A stretch of DNA of 64,000 nt from Pseudomonadota bacterium (GCA_018902545.1 JAHIQM010000008.1:1-64000), one strand, 5' to 3'. Shown: positions 19,667 through 29,795, counted from the stretch's first letter. Notes: a model not told the origin generated them from the sequence alone. Made by a program: numbers and translations.

Positions 19667-20803
19667 ATGAAGACAACCCAGACACGCCTGAACTCGCACG
19701 GAGAATGGGAGCCCGCCCCTACCGGGACCGGCGGCCATGACGCCGATCTGGCCCTGGTCTTCTGGTCCGACACGGACGAAGAGACCGTCGCCGCGAGCGT
19801 CCGGGCCCTGCGGTCCAACTGCCCCCGGGCGATCATCCTGGGCTGCTCCACGGGCGGCGTCATTTCGGGCCGAGCATTTCTCGAGAACACCGTTTCCGCG
19901 ACCCTCGTCTCCTTCGCCGACACGCGACTGAAATCCGCCGTGGCCCGTCTGCAGGACCATGCGGACGTCCGCGCCCTGAGCCGGACCCTGGCCGAGAGCC
20001 TCTTTGCGCCAGAACTTATGCATGTCTTCGTGCTCTCCGACGGCCTGGCCATAAATGGCTGCGCCCTGGCCTCCGGCCTCGCGGAATTCCTGCCTTCCAC
20101 TGTCAAAATCACCGGCGGCCTGGCCGCCGACGGAGAGCGCTTCGAGCACACCTCCATCCTGCACGAAACTCAAATTCTCTCCGCCAGCGTCGCGTGTCTG
20201 GGTTTTTACGGTGAAAACCTCGAAATCGGTCAGGGTTCTCGCGGAGGATGGGTACCGTTTGGCCCGGAACGGCTCGTTACCGAATCTCACGACAACGTCC
20301 TCCTCGAACTCGATGGAGAATCGGCCCTGGGGCTCTACGAGCACTATCTCGGAAAGCATGCCAAAAACCTTCCCGCCAGCGGACATCTCTTTCCGCTGCA
20401 CCTGCGCGAGGCAGGCGGTTCAAACTGGGTGGTGCGCACCATCCTGGGCCTGGACAGACAAAAAAGCGCCCTCTTTTTCGGGGGTGAGATTCCTCGCGGG
20501 GCCACGGTGCGGCTCATGCGTGGCAACATGGACAACCTTCTCGACGGTGCCCAGGAAGCCGCCAAGCAGGCCCGGTTGGACGGTAACAATGCGCTGGCCA
20601 TTCTGGTCAGCTGCGTGGGCCGCAAGATGCTTCTGAAACAGTTCGTGGAAGAGGAAATCGAGGTCGTTGCCCAGAATCTAGAACCCGGCACGGTCCTGAC
20701 CGGCTTTTATTCCTACGGCGAGATCGCCGGTGACGAAACGGGAGAGTCTTGCTGCCTGCACAACCAGACCATGACCATCACCGTGCTGCGGGAGCGCGGA
20801 TGA
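19667..20803 (+). CDS. FIST-domain sensory protein
   Basis: FIST_N/FIST_C-like sequence (ILGCSTGGVISG, GLAADGERFEHT, TGFYSYGEI). Confidence 0.85.
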   Translation: MKTTQTRLNSHGEWEPAPTGTGGHDADLALVFWSDTDEETVAASVRALRSNCPRAIILGCSTGGVISGRAFLENTVSATLVSFADTRLKSAVARLQDHADVRALSRTLAESLFAPELMHVFVLSDGLAINGCALASGLAEFLPSTVKITGGLAADGERFEHTSILHETQILSASVACLGFYGENLEIGQGSRGGWVPFGPERLVTESHDNVLLELDGESALGLYEHYLGKHAKNLPASGHLFPLHLREAGGSNWVVRTILGLDRQKSALFFGGEIPRGATVRLMRGNMDNLLDGAQEAAKQARLDGNNALAILVSCVGRKMLLKQFVEEEIEVVAQNLEPGTVLTGFYSYGEIAGDETGESCCLHNQTMTITVLRERG

Positions 20804-23800
20804 GCATGCATCGCCTGCTGCAAGGCCAGCTCAAGCGGGCCCGAATCACGCCCCGCGACCTGCCCGAAAACCTGAACCAGTTCATGGGGCTCATCCAGGA
20901 AGCATACCGCCAGTTCGAGGAAGAAAAGCACGTCCTGGAAAGAGCCCTGGAAATAAGCTCCGCGGAGCTCGTGCATCGCAACGAGCTCATGCGCGCCGTG
21001 TTCATGGCCCTGCCGGACGTGTTCATGTGGATCACTCCTGACGGGCAGATCCAGGATTGCCGGGGCGGCCTCAAAGCCCTGTTCGGGGTCGAACCGTTCA
21101 ACCTGATCAAAAAGAATCTGGCCGAAATCCCGGACATCGTCGACCCGCAGACTTTTACGCAAGCCATGCGCATGCTCAAGCAGTCGTCATTCTTCCAGGC
21201 CGAGTACACCCTTCACGCGAGCGGTCGGACCAAGCATTATGAAGCCCGTTTCGCCAAGGTCGAGGAAAATCTGCTCCTGGCCCTGATCCGGGACATCTCC
21301 GACCGCGCCCTGGCCGAGAACGCCCTTTTGGGCGTCCAGCAACGCCTGGATCACATCATCGAGTTTCTTCCGGACGCAACCCTGGTCGTGGACAACGAAC
21401 ACCGGGTCATCGCCTGGAACAGGGCCATCGAAGGGATGACGGGAGTGCCCAAAGAGATGATCCTCGGCAAGTCCGGATACGAATACGGCACTCCCTTTTA
21501 CGGGTACCCGCGCCCCATCCTCCTCGATTTCCTCGGCAGGGACCCCAGCAGCGACTATCCCATGTACGTGCCCTCCCAGGAAAACTCCGAAGGGCTGACC
21601 ACTGAGATTCACGTTCCGGCCCTGTACCATGGACGAGGAGCCTACGTGTGGGCCAAGGCTTCGACCCTGTTCGACCAGGACGGCAACATCGCCGGAGCCA
21701 TCCAGACAATCCGGGACATCACCGACAAAAAACGCATCGAAATCAGCACCACGATACTCTATCTGGTTTCCACCGCGGCCAGCACCCCCCTGTCGGACGA
21801 AGATCTGTTCTCCAAGGTCTTCGACATCCTGTCCGAGCATCTGCGGATCGAGATCATGTTTGTCTGCCTCACAAACGAGCACGGCGAGAGCCTCACCTAT
21901 CCCTTTTTCATCCGCCAGGAGCTGGCCAGGCACGAAACCCTGAAGCACCTGTCAACGCTGTCCGCGCAGGCCAGAAAATCCCAAGTCTCGGATATTTTCG
22001 AAACAAGGCCCGCAGGGCTTGAAGATGATGCGACGCAGCCGAAGTTCTGGTTCTCATCCCCGTTGCGGTACGGAAACCAGCTGCTTGGATCCGTGGTCAT
22101 CGCGATCCCCGACAACAACCACTGTTTCGACAAAGACGCGCACATGCTGGCCTCCGTGGCCGACCATCTTGCCCTGGCCATTTCCCGCAACGCCACGGAA
22201 CAGGCCCTGCGACAGAGCGAGAAGAAGCACCGCGCCATTTTCGAAAACGCGACCGAAGGCATTTTCCAGATTTCCCTCGACCACGATCTCTTAAGCGCCA
22301 ACCCGGCCATGGCCCGCATTTTCGGATACGACAGCGTCGAAGAGCTCATGGCCGATTCTCAGGGCTTTCTGCAGCGCATCATCACCTCCGAAGACCGGGT
22401 CAAGCTCCTGAGCCGATCCCTGCAGCACGGCACCGCCCAAAATTTCGAGCTCGATTCGATCACGGCCGACGGCAAGAAAATATGGGTCTCGATGAACATG
22501 CGCACGGTGAAGCGGCCCGACGGTTCCATCAGTCACCTCGAAGGGTCCATGCGCGACGTGTCCATGCGCAAAAAGGCCGAACGCAGGCTCGCCATCCAAA
22601 AAGGGCTCTTCCAGCAACTCTTCGACAACTCGCCGCAGGGCATCCTCTTGCTGGGCAAGGACGGGGCGCCCATGGACATCAACCCCAGCTTCACCAGCCT
22701 GTTCGGATACGAAAGAAATGATCTGCACTCCCTTTTCGAGATGCTCCTGCACCCTGACAGCCTGGAAGAAAGCTTCGCCTTCCTCTCCACCGTGCTCGGC
22801 GGAACCTCGGTCAGTACGGAAACACAGCGCAGGACCAAGGATGGACGCGTCATTCCCGTCTCCATGCTCGGCTACCCTTACGTGCTCGACGGCACGATCT
22901 CCGGAGCGTTCTTCATCTTCAGCGACATCTCCGAACGCAAGAGCTACGAGGAACAACTGACCAGGCAGGCCCTGCGCGACAACCTGACCGGGCTTCCGAA
23001 CCGGGTGCTGTTCATGGACCGGCTGAACCGGGCCATGACCCGGCAGCAACGCAACACCGAGTACCGTTTCGCCGTGCTCATGATCGACCTGGACAGTTTC
23101 AAGCGGGTCAACGACACCCTCGGCCATCAGGCCGGGGACGATCTGCTGCAGGAAGTGGCCTCGCGCCTGACCCACTGCCTGCGTACCGTGGACACCGTGG
23201 CGCGCATGGGTGGAGACGAATTCGCCGTGCTGCTGGAGGACTTCCAGAGCAACCAGGAAGCCATCGGCATCACCCGCCGACTGCTGGACGCAGTACGCCG
23301 GCCGCTGACCATCCTGGAACGACAAGTCCTGGTCAGCGCATCCGTGGGCGTGGTGCTGCAAACCACGCGCTACACCTCACCCAATGACCTGCTGCGCGAC
23401 GCCGACATCAGCATGTACCGCTCCAAGGAGTTGGGCAAGAATCAGTTCAAGGTTTTCAGCAAGAGCATGTACGAGCATGTCGTGCAGACAGTGCAGCTTG
23501 AAACCGACTTGCGCCGCGCCCTGGTCGATGACGAATTCGAACTTTTTTTCCAACCCATCTATGCCCTCGAAGGGCAGAAGCTTCGGGGCTTCGAGGCGCT
23601 CATTCGCTGGAACCACCCCCTGCGCGGCACCCTCTCCCCGGATTCTTTCATCCCCGTTGCCGAAGAGACCGGGCTCATTACCGAGATCGGCAAATGGGTC
23701 ATGCGCCGGGGCTGCCTGACCCTGGCCAAGTGGCACGCGAGTTTTCCGGCGCTTGACCTGAGTCTGTCCCTGAACCTTTCTCCCAAAGACCTGCTCCAGG

Positions 23801-24273
23801 CTTCGCTCATCCCGGTACTTACGGAACTGCTGCACGAAACCGGCCTCAAGGCCCGGCAGATCAAGCTCGAAATCACCGAAACAGCGGTCATGGACAACCC
23901 CGAGCAGGCCACATTAAGGTTGGAACGGCTGCAAAAAATGGGGTTCCAGATTGCCATGGACGATTTCGGCACCGGGTATTCTTCCCTGTCTTACCTGCAG
24001 CGCCTGCCCATCGACATCCTGAAAATCGACCGTTCTTTCGTGCAGACCATGCTCGAAAATCCCAACAACCTCGAAATCATCAAAGCTATCATCGGGCTGG
24101 GCAAAATCCTGGACCTGCGCATCGTGGCCGAGGGCGTTGAGACACAAGAACAGCTTGAAACCCTGCACAAGCTGGGATGTGACCTGGCTCAGGGATACCT
24201 CCTCGGCAAACCTCTGCCCCTGCAACAGGCCGAACTGCTGCTCAGCGAAGGCGGCGCGGACCGGCAGGCATGA
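20800..24273 (+). CDS. PAS/GAF-containing GGDEF-EAL cyclic-di-GMP protein
   Basis: RMGGDEFAVLLEDF and EALIRWNHP motifs; ATGA overlap with the FIST gene. Confidence 0.95.
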   Translation: MSMHRLLQGQLKRARITPRDLPENLNQFMGLIQEAYRQFEEEKHVLERALEISSAELVHRNELMRAVFMALPDVFMWITPDGQIQDCRGGLKALFGVEPFNLIKKNLAEIPDIVDPQTFTQAMRMLKQSSFFQAEYTLHASGRTKHYEARFAKVEENLLLALIRDISDRALAENALLGVQQRLDHIIEFLPDATLVVDNEHRVIAWNRAIEGMTGVPKEMILGKSGYEYGTPFYGYPRPILLDFLGRDPSSDYPMYVPSQENSEGLTTEIHVPALYHGRGAYVWAKASTLFDQDGNIAGAIQTIRDITDKKRIEISTTILYLVSTAASTPLSDEDLFSKVFDILSEHLRIEIMFVCLTNEHGESLTYPFFIRQELARHETLKHLSTLSAQARKSQVSDIFETRPAGLEDDATQPKFWFSSPLRYGNQLLGSVVIAIPDNNHCFDKDAHMLASVADHLALAISRNATEQALRQSEKKHRAIFENATEGIFQISLDHDLLSANPAMARIFGYDSVEELMADSQGFLQRIITSEDRVKLLSRSLQHGTAQNFELDSITADGKKIWVSMNMRTVKRPDGSISHLEGSMRDVSMRKKAERRLAIQKGLFQQLFDNSPQGILLLGKDGAPMDINPSFTSLFGYERNDLHSLFEMLLHPDSLEESFAFLSTVLGGTSVSTETQRRTKDGRVIPVSMLGYPYVLDGTISGAFFIFSDISERKSYEEQLTRQALRDNLTGLPNRVLFMDRLNRAMTRQQRNTEYRFAVLMIDLDSFKRVNDTLGHQAGDDLLQEVASRLTHCLRTVDTVARMGGDEFAVLLEDFQSNQEAIGITRRLLDAVRRPLTILERQVLVSASVGVVLQTTRYTSPNDLLRDADISMYRSKELGKNQFKVFSKSMYEHVVQTVQLETDLRRALVDDEFELFFQPIYALEGQKLRGFEALIRWNHPLRGTLSPDSFIPVAEETGLITEIGKWVMRRGCLTLAKWHASFPALDLSLSLNLSPKDLLQASLIPVLTELLHETGLKARQIKLEITETAVMDNPEQATLRLERLQKMGFQIAMDDFGTGYSSLSYLQRLPIDILKIDRSFVQTMLENPNNLEIIKAIIGLGKILDLRIVAEGVETQEQLETLHKLGCDLAQGYLLGKPLPLQQAELLLSEGGADRQA

Positions 24274-25010
24274 GCCTTCCCGTCCACCTGTCCCCGTTTC
24301 GCACATACCGGGCATCACGCCACGACCAGTTGGTCTCCTTTCAACTCGTCATTGAGGAGACTGACCTGTGGGTCGCGGCGCGGGAAGACCTCGGGCAGCC
24401 CATGGCCGACCATGTCCGCTTCCTGCGCGGGCAGATCAAGTCCTACGCGGCTATCCATCCGCAATTTCTGACCTCCCTTGAACCTCTCGAAGCAGAAGCA
24501 CGGGCCCCCGAGATCATTCGGCGTATGTGCCGAGCCGGGCAAAAGACCGGCGTCGGTCCCATGGCCGCCGTGGCCGGGACCATGGCCCAGATGCTGGCCG
24601 AGAGATTCCGGGATGCCTCCGCCGACCTCATTGTCGAAAACGGGGGCGACACCTACCTCTTCTCCACAAAAGACCGGCACATCGGCATCCTGAACATGCC
24701 GGACCAGGCGGTGCGCCTGTGCGTGCCTGTAGCGGCCAGCGAATTTCCCTGCTCCTTTTGCGCCTCTTCGGCCACAATCGGCCATTCATTGAGTTTCGGA
24801 AAGGCGGACCTCGTCGTGGTCAGGGCCGGGGATGCGTCCCTGGCCGACGCCGCAGCCACGGCCCTGGCCAATGCCCTGACCGGAGCCGAGGCCATGGACG
24901 CGGTCCTGGCCAAGGCCCAAGGCTGGGAAGCCCTCGGCCTCGAAGGCGTGTTCACGCAGTGCGAAGGCAAAATCGGCGTGTGGGGAAAAATGCAACTGGC
25001 CGTGATTTAA
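24270..25010 (+). CDS. UPF0280 family (ApbE-like) protein
   Basis: RRMCRAGQKTGVGPMAAVAGTMAQ, ENGGDTYL; ATGA overlap with the upstream gene. Confidence 0.88.
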   Translation: MSLPVHLSPFRTYRASRHDQLVSFQLVIEETDLWVAAREDLGQPMADHVRFLRGQIKSYAAIHPQFLTSLEPLEAEARAPEIIRRMCRAGQKTGVGPMAAVAGTMAQMLAERFRDASADLIVENGGDTYLFSTKDRHIGILNMPDQAVRLCVPVAASEFPCSFCASSATIGHSLSFGKADLVVVRAGDASLADAAATALANALTGAEAMDAVLAKAQGWEALGLEGVFTQCEGKIGVWGKMQLAVI

Positions 25011-25033
25011 GGTGTGAAAAAACTTTTTGAATC

Positions 25034-25062
25034 TGGACAATGCCAGAACTCGGGCTTATAAT
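25034..25062 (+). promoter_or_regulatory. Sigma-70-type promoter
   Basis: TGGACA-17 nt-TATAAT. Confidence 0.75.
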
Positions 25063-25068
25063 ATAATC

Positions 25069-25348
25069 GAAGACCTTGTTCGTGAACCTGAACGGAGGTA
25101 AGACCATTGGGCCATACAAGTCGGGTAAGAGGTTGTCTAAGGTAGCGTCGCAAAAAAGGCCTGAAGAGGCGGGGGACATCACCCATCAGCCCGGGCAAAC
25201 CAGACGGAGAGACCGTCACCAAACGCTACGAGATGAAGATTTTAAAGGTTTGGAAAATCTTAACAAAGACGAGTACAAAGAACTGACCAGATTAGAAATT
25301 GTCTTAAAATGACTCGCCCCGTTTCACCATGAAGCGGGGCGTTTTTTT
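25069..25348 (+). ncRNA. Candidate structured RNA or leader transcript (or small non-canonical ORF)
   Basis: Bounded by a strong promoter and an intrinsic terminator; local stems GCCU-GAAG-AGGC and GACGG-AGAGA-CCGUC enclosed by GTAGCGT/ACGCTAC. Confidence 0.5.
25315..25348 (+). terminator. Intrinsic terminator
   Basis: CGCCCCG-TTTCACCATGAAG-CGGGGCG-TTTTTTT. Confidence 0.9.
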
Positions 25349-25423
25349 GTCCGGGCGCATTTACCACGATGCGAAGCAAACGCTTTCTTTGCCTTTGTCC
25401 CGACCTTTGCTAGAAAAGGGGCC

Positions 25424-28099
25424 ATGTCCACTGCCAACGGCCCAGAGCCGGACAAATCAAGCCCGCGAGTGCAAAACCCGCCGCCCAGCTCGCCAATCCG
25501 CCGCATCCTTCGCGGACTGGTTGTCGTACTGATGCTGGTCTGCATTGTTCTCGCCGGGCTGTGGGTCGCCCTCCCGAGGCTCGCCCAGGAATTTGTTGTG
25601 CCCATGCTGGCCAAATCCCTGAACGCTCCGGACATGCGCATGGAAATCAGGCGGGCGGACTTTTCCGGCCTCGACCTGAGCGAAATATCCCTGTCCCGCG
25701 ACGCCGGTATTGGAACCAGGGCCGTGCTCATCGACTGGAGCATATCCGGCCTGCTGCAGGGCCGTATCGACAGAGTCAGGATTTTCGGCCTTGAAGTCTC
25801 GGCGAGCAAAAATAATGGCAAATGGGAAGTTCCAGGCCTACCGATACCTGAAAATTCATCCGGCGCGGCTTCAGGCCCCATGTTCGTGCCCGCCATCGGC
25901 GAACTTCAGGTGGACGGACAGATCAGTCTCGACGGAGACGGCCTTCGGCTGTCGCTCCCGTTTTTCCTGCGCGGCAGCCTGGACGAAGACGCCCGGCTCC
26001 TGCTGGATGCCAAAACCGCCCCGGCAGGGCAGAACCTGAGTCTTTTTCTCAAAGCGGATCTGCACACAAACGATTTCCAGCTGACCTTCACCCTGCCCTC
26101 GGCTTCCATCGCGGCGCTGGCCAGTCTGGTGCCGGGCCTGGAACGCCTGGCTCTTGGCGGCGCGGTGCGAGCCGTAGCCGACCTGACCATGCCTCGCGAT
26201 CAAAAACCCCGTCTGGAGGCCGAATTCGGCCTTGACGCCTTCCAAAGTCTGCTCGGCGGCACGTCCCTGACCCAGGATGGCAACGCCACGGCGCGGCTGC
26301 ACTGGCAGGACGATCCGCAGCTGGAGCTCTCTCCCGTAAGCCTGCTGGCCCCCATGCCCCTGACCCTGACCATAAGCGACGTGACGACCAGCATAGAGGA
26401 CATGGCCTTTGCCTGCTCCTGGAATCTGTTCCTGCCGTCCCTGCCGGGCATCGAATTCTCCACTCCGCCGCGCCTGGCCGGACGCACGGAACTGCGCGGC
26501 ACCGACCATGGGTGGACCCTGCGCACCGAAGCCGGACTCGACGCCATCGAAGGCCGCCCGAGCCAGACCCCGGACCTGGCCGTGTCCCTGGCCGCGACCA
26601 CGCTGAGCCTTGACGCCGCCACCAACGCCACGGGTGCCCATATTGACGCAAAGCTGGCTCTGGGTAGGCTGCACGTGACCCGTGACACCGCCGCCGCCAC
26701 CCTCTCGGGCCTGAACCTGACCGTAAACGCCACCGCCGCCCCAGGCTGGACCGGAACGGCGGCCATCTCCGGCGCTCGTCTGGAAGCCAGGCAACCGGGC
26801 ATGTCCCTGACCACAACCCGTCTGAATGGCGCATGCGCCTTTTCCCTGGCCGACCAGTTCGCCTTAAGCGGAACCATAAATGCCGCAGCACGCGCCGCAC
26901 GCGAAGACGTCTCCGCCTTCATGACCCTGAGCCTGCCCCTGGCCTGGCCCGCAACGGCCGCTTCGCCCGGTACCGTCAACCTTGATCTGAACTGGGCGGG
27001 AAAGGGGCTGGCAAAAATTTCATCCTCCATTGCGCAAGATTTGCGCGGCGCGCGTCTTGATGGAACGATTTCCGTGTTGCCCCTGGCGGTTCGCGCCGCC
27101 ATGAAAGGCCACATAGACGCCCGGGACATTTCCAAATCATGGCTTGAAATTAAAGCCGGACAGAGCGTGTCCCTGCCGGGCAAGCTGGCGGATTTCGTCC
27201 CGGCCGCCCGCGACCTGTCGGGCAGCGCCCGCCTGGACGCCACGGCGCGTCTGGACATGAGCCGAGGCGTGCCCATGCTTCCGGTCGGCATGAAGATCAG
27301 CGATCTGTCCTTAAGCCACGATAAAAGCAAAATTTCCTTGAACCAAGGGTCCGTCGCGCTGTCCTTCTCCGACCTGCTCAACATGCGCTCCGACCCTGAC
27401 GCGCGCATGAATTTCGACCGCCTGCAACTCGGCACGATCATTCTGGAAAAGGGCGAAATCCACTTCCAGATCGAGGCCCTGCACAGCATCCTGGTCGAGG
27501 GTTGCCGATTTCAGTGGGCGGGCGGCCGCGTTGGCAGCCAGGCCTTCCGTATCAACCCGAGCGTTGAGGACTACACCGTGGAGCTGTACTGCGACCGGGT
27601 GGAAATGGCCCAGGCTCTGGAACAGTTCGGACTGACCCAGGCCCAGGGCGGAGGCACGGCCAACGGCCGCATCCCCGTGCGCTACGCGGACGGAGTCCTG
27701 ACCTTCGACAACGGTTTTCTGTATTCCACTCCGGGCGAAAAAGGGGTACTAAAAGTACAGGGTACGGAGATACTGACAGCGGGCGTGCCCCCGGGCACAC
27801 CGCAGCACGGGCAACTCGACCTAGCCGCGGAGGCCCTGAAGGATTTCACCTACGAGTGGGCCAGAATCCGCATCAATACAGAGGAAAGGGAACTTATCGT
27901 CTCCCTGGAGCTTGACGGCAAGCCCGAAAAGCCGCTGCCGTTCAGCTACAACCGGGAAATCGGCGGTTTTGCCCGTGTGGACGCGTCCTCGCCCGGCTCC
28001 ATATTCCAAGGCATCCGCCTGGACGTGAATTTCCGACTCCCTCTGGATCAACTTTTGCAATACAGACAACTCCTGGAACTGATGACAAACGGAGGTTAA
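25424..28099 (+). CDS. ydbH: YdbH-like (AsmA-like) large envelope protein
   Basis: N-terminal TM, long beta-rich body, C-terminal dicarboxylate-like region; followed by ynbE- and ydbL-like genes. Confidence 0.85.
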   Translation: MSTANGPEPDKSSPRVQNPPPSSPIRRILRGLVVVLMLVCIVLAGLWVALPRLAQEFVVPMLAKSLNAPDMRMEIRRADFSGLDLSEISLSRDAGIGTRAVLIDWSISGLLQGRIDRVRIFGLEVSASKNNGKWEVPGLPIPENSSGAASGPMFVPAIGELQVDGQISLDGDGLRLSLPFFLRGSLDEDARLLLDAKTAPAGQNLSLFLKADLHTNDFQLTFTLPSASIAALASLVPGLERLALGGAVRAVADLTMPRDQKPRLEAEFGLDAFQSLLGGTSLTQDGNATARLHWQDDPQLELSPVSLLAPMPLTLTISDVTTSIEDMAFACSWNLFLPSLPGIEFSTPPRLAGRTELRGTDHGWTLRTEAGLDAIEGRPSQTPDLAVSLAATTLSLDAATNATGAHIDAKLALGRLHVTRDTAAATLSGLNLTVNATAAPGWTGTAAISGARLEARQPGMSLTTTRLNGACAFSLADQFALSGTINAAARAAREDVSAFMTLSLPLAWPATAASPGTVNLDLNWAGKGLAKISSSIAQDLRGARLDGTISVLPLAVRAAMKGHIDARDISKSWLEIKAGQSVSLPGKLADFVPAARDLSGSARLDATARLDMSRGVPMLPVGMKISDLSLSHDKSKISLNQGSVALSFSDLLNMRSDPDARMNFDRLQLGTIILEKGEIHFQIEALHSILVEGCRFQWAGGRVGSQAFRINPSVEDYTVELYCDRVEMAQALEQFGLTQAQGGGTANGRIPVRYADGVLTFDNGFLYSTPGEKGVLKVQGTEILTAGVPPGTPQHGQLDLAAEALKDFTYEWARIRINTEERELIVSLELDGKPEKPLPFSYNREIGGFARVDASSPGSIFQGIRLDVNFRLPLDQLLQYRQLLELMTNGG

Positions 28100-28100
28100 C

Positions 28101-28301
28101 GTGCGAATCCCCTTAATAGTCCTGGCCACGATGCTGCTTCTGCAAAGCGCCTGCAGCACCCGCCACGAGGTGCAGGTGGCACCGGTGGAGGTCAAACCCA
28201 TCCACATCACCATCGATGTCAACGTCCGGGTCCAAAAAGACCTCGAAGACTTCTTCTCAGACATAGACAAGGCCGACCAGAAACTGAACCCAAGCAAATG
28301 A
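28101..28301 (+). CDS. ynbE: YnbE-like lipoprotein
   Basis: Lipobox LLLQSAC; VEVKPIHITIDVNVRVQKDLEDFF; position after ydbH. Confidence 0.87.
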   Translation: MRIPLIVLATMLLLQSACSTRHEVQVAPVEVKPIHITIDVNVRVQKDLEDFFSDIDKADQKLNPSK

Positions 28302-28684
28302 TGGAGCCCCATATGCGCAATATGAAACACCTCATACCGATCCTGCTGGCCCTCTCCTTCGTCATGTTCTGCGTGCAGGCCGGCTTCGCCCAGGGCATCA
28401 AAGACAGGATGCTCTCCCGCCTGCCTGTCATCAATGAACTCAAAGCCCAGGGCCTCTTGGGTGAAAACAACCAGGGATTTCTGGAGTTCCGCTCCGGAAA
28501 CAAGCCCAATGCCGATGTGATCAACGCCGAAAACAGTGATCGCCAGGAAGTCTACACGGCCATTGCCGCCCGCCAGAACGCCACCCCCGCCTTGGTAGGG
28601 CAGACCCGCGCCGCCCAGATTGCGGAGAAGGAAGCTCCGGGAACATGGATCCAGAGCGCCGACGGTGCGTGGACAAAGAAATAA
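28298..28684 (+). CDS. ydbL: YdbL family (DUF1318) protein
   Basis: Signal peptide; GLLGENNQGFLEF, VNAENSDRQEVYTAIA-type motifs. Confidence 0.87.
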   Translation: MMEPHMRNMKHLIPILLALSFVMFCVQAGFAQGIKDRMLSRLPVINELKAQGLLGENNQGFLEFRSGNKPNADVINAENSDRQEVYTAIAARQNATPALVGQTRAAQIAEKEAPGTWIQSADGAWTKK

Positions 28685-28707
28685 CCCGGCGAAAATAATG
28701 CCCTGAA

Positions 28708-28815
28708 TGGACGAACAGGGACTAACACGGACACGGCCATTATCTCCTGTCCATGCATAGTCCATGTTCGTCCGTGTCCATCCATGCCCGTCCATACCCG
28801 TCCATCCAAAATCCA
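28708..28815. repeat. Tandem/inverted repeat of about 10-nt ATGGACGRRC units
   Basis: GGACGAACAGGGACTA ... TAGTCCATGTTCGTCC inverted pair plus tandem GTCCATGCCC/GTCCATACCC/GTCCATCC. Confidence 0.75.
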
Positions 28816-28919
28816 CTCCCCCCAAGATCGGCATCGAGACTCCTTGACGGAGCCTCCCCCCTCCCGGTACAGCCTGCCTCCAGTTTCCCGACTTCACCCC
28901 CGCCCGCAAAAGGACGTCC

Positions 28920-29795
28920 ATGAATTCCCGAACCGCACGCGCCAATCTCCTTCTCCTGTTGACCGCCCTGATCTGGGGCGCGGCCTTTGTGGCGCAGCGC
29001 ATGGGCATGGACCACATGGGTCCCCTGACCTTCAACGGCGTCCGTTTCGCCCTCGGAGCCCTGGCGCTTTTGCCTCTCATCGTCATCATGGACAAAAAAC
29101 GCACCACCGTCGCGCCGCAGCTGTCCACCCTGCTCCGAGGCGGAATGCTCATGGGCGGAGCGCTGTTTCTGGGCGCCTGGCTGCAGCAGTTCGGGTTGTG
29201 CTATACCACGGCGGGCAAGGCGGGCTTCATCACCGGGCTGTACGTGGTTTTCGTGCCGCTGATCGGTATCTTCCTCGGGCACCGCTATGGCATTGGCACC
29301 TGGGCCGGGGCGGGGCTGGCCCTTGCCGGGATGTATCTTTTGAGCGTGACCGAGAGCATGAGCATGGACAAGGGCGACGCCCTGGTCCTCATGTCTGCGT
29401 TCTTCTGGGGCATACATGTGCTGCTCATCGGCAAACTGACCAGTGGGCTGGCCGCCGTGGACGCCATCAAGCTGGCCGCAGTGCAGTTCGCCTGCTGCAG
29501 CCTGATCAGCTTGGCCGGCGCAGTTCTCTTCGAGGACATCACCCTCTCCGGACTGCGGGGCGGCCTCATTCCCATCCTCTACGGCGGACTCATGAGCGTG
29601 GGCGTGGCCTACACGCTGCAGGTCGTGGCCCAGCGCGACGCCCGTCCGGCTCCGGCGGCCATCATCCTGAGCCTTGAAGCGGTCTTCGCCGCCGTGGCGG
29701 GATGGATGCTGCTGGGCGAAATCCTCACCACCCAGGCCCTCGTTGGCTGCGCGCTCATGCTGTGCGGCATGATCTGGTCCCAGGCCAGGCCCTGA
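28920..29795 (+). CDS. EamA/DMT family transporter
   Basis: About 10 TM segments, LLTALIWGAAFVAQRMGMD, SLEAVFAAVAGWMLLGE. Confidence 0.92.
   Translation: MNSRTARANLLLLLTALIWGAAFVAQRMGMDHMGPLTFNGVRFALGALALLPLIVIMDKKRTTVAPQLSTLLRGGMLMGGALFLGAWLQQFGLCYTTAGKAGFITGLYVVFVPLIGIFLGHRYGIGTWAGAGLALAGMYLLSVTESMSMDKGDALVLMSAFFWGIHVLLIGKLTSGLAAVDAIKLAAVQFACCSLISLAGAVLFEDITLSGLRGGLIPILYGGLMSVGVAYTLQVVAQRDARPAPAAIILSLEAVFAAVAGWMLLGEILTTQALVGCALMLCGMIWSQARP

Noticed and set aside
25186-25210. GGGCAAACC resembling part of a c-di-GMP-I (GEMM) riboswitch
   Set aside because: The GACGCAAAGCC segment and tetraloop-receptor parts of GEMM are absent; single short match is likely chance.
28708-28815. Possible CRISPR array
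   Set aside because: Units are only about 10 nt, degenerate, contiguous without spacers, and no cas genes are present.
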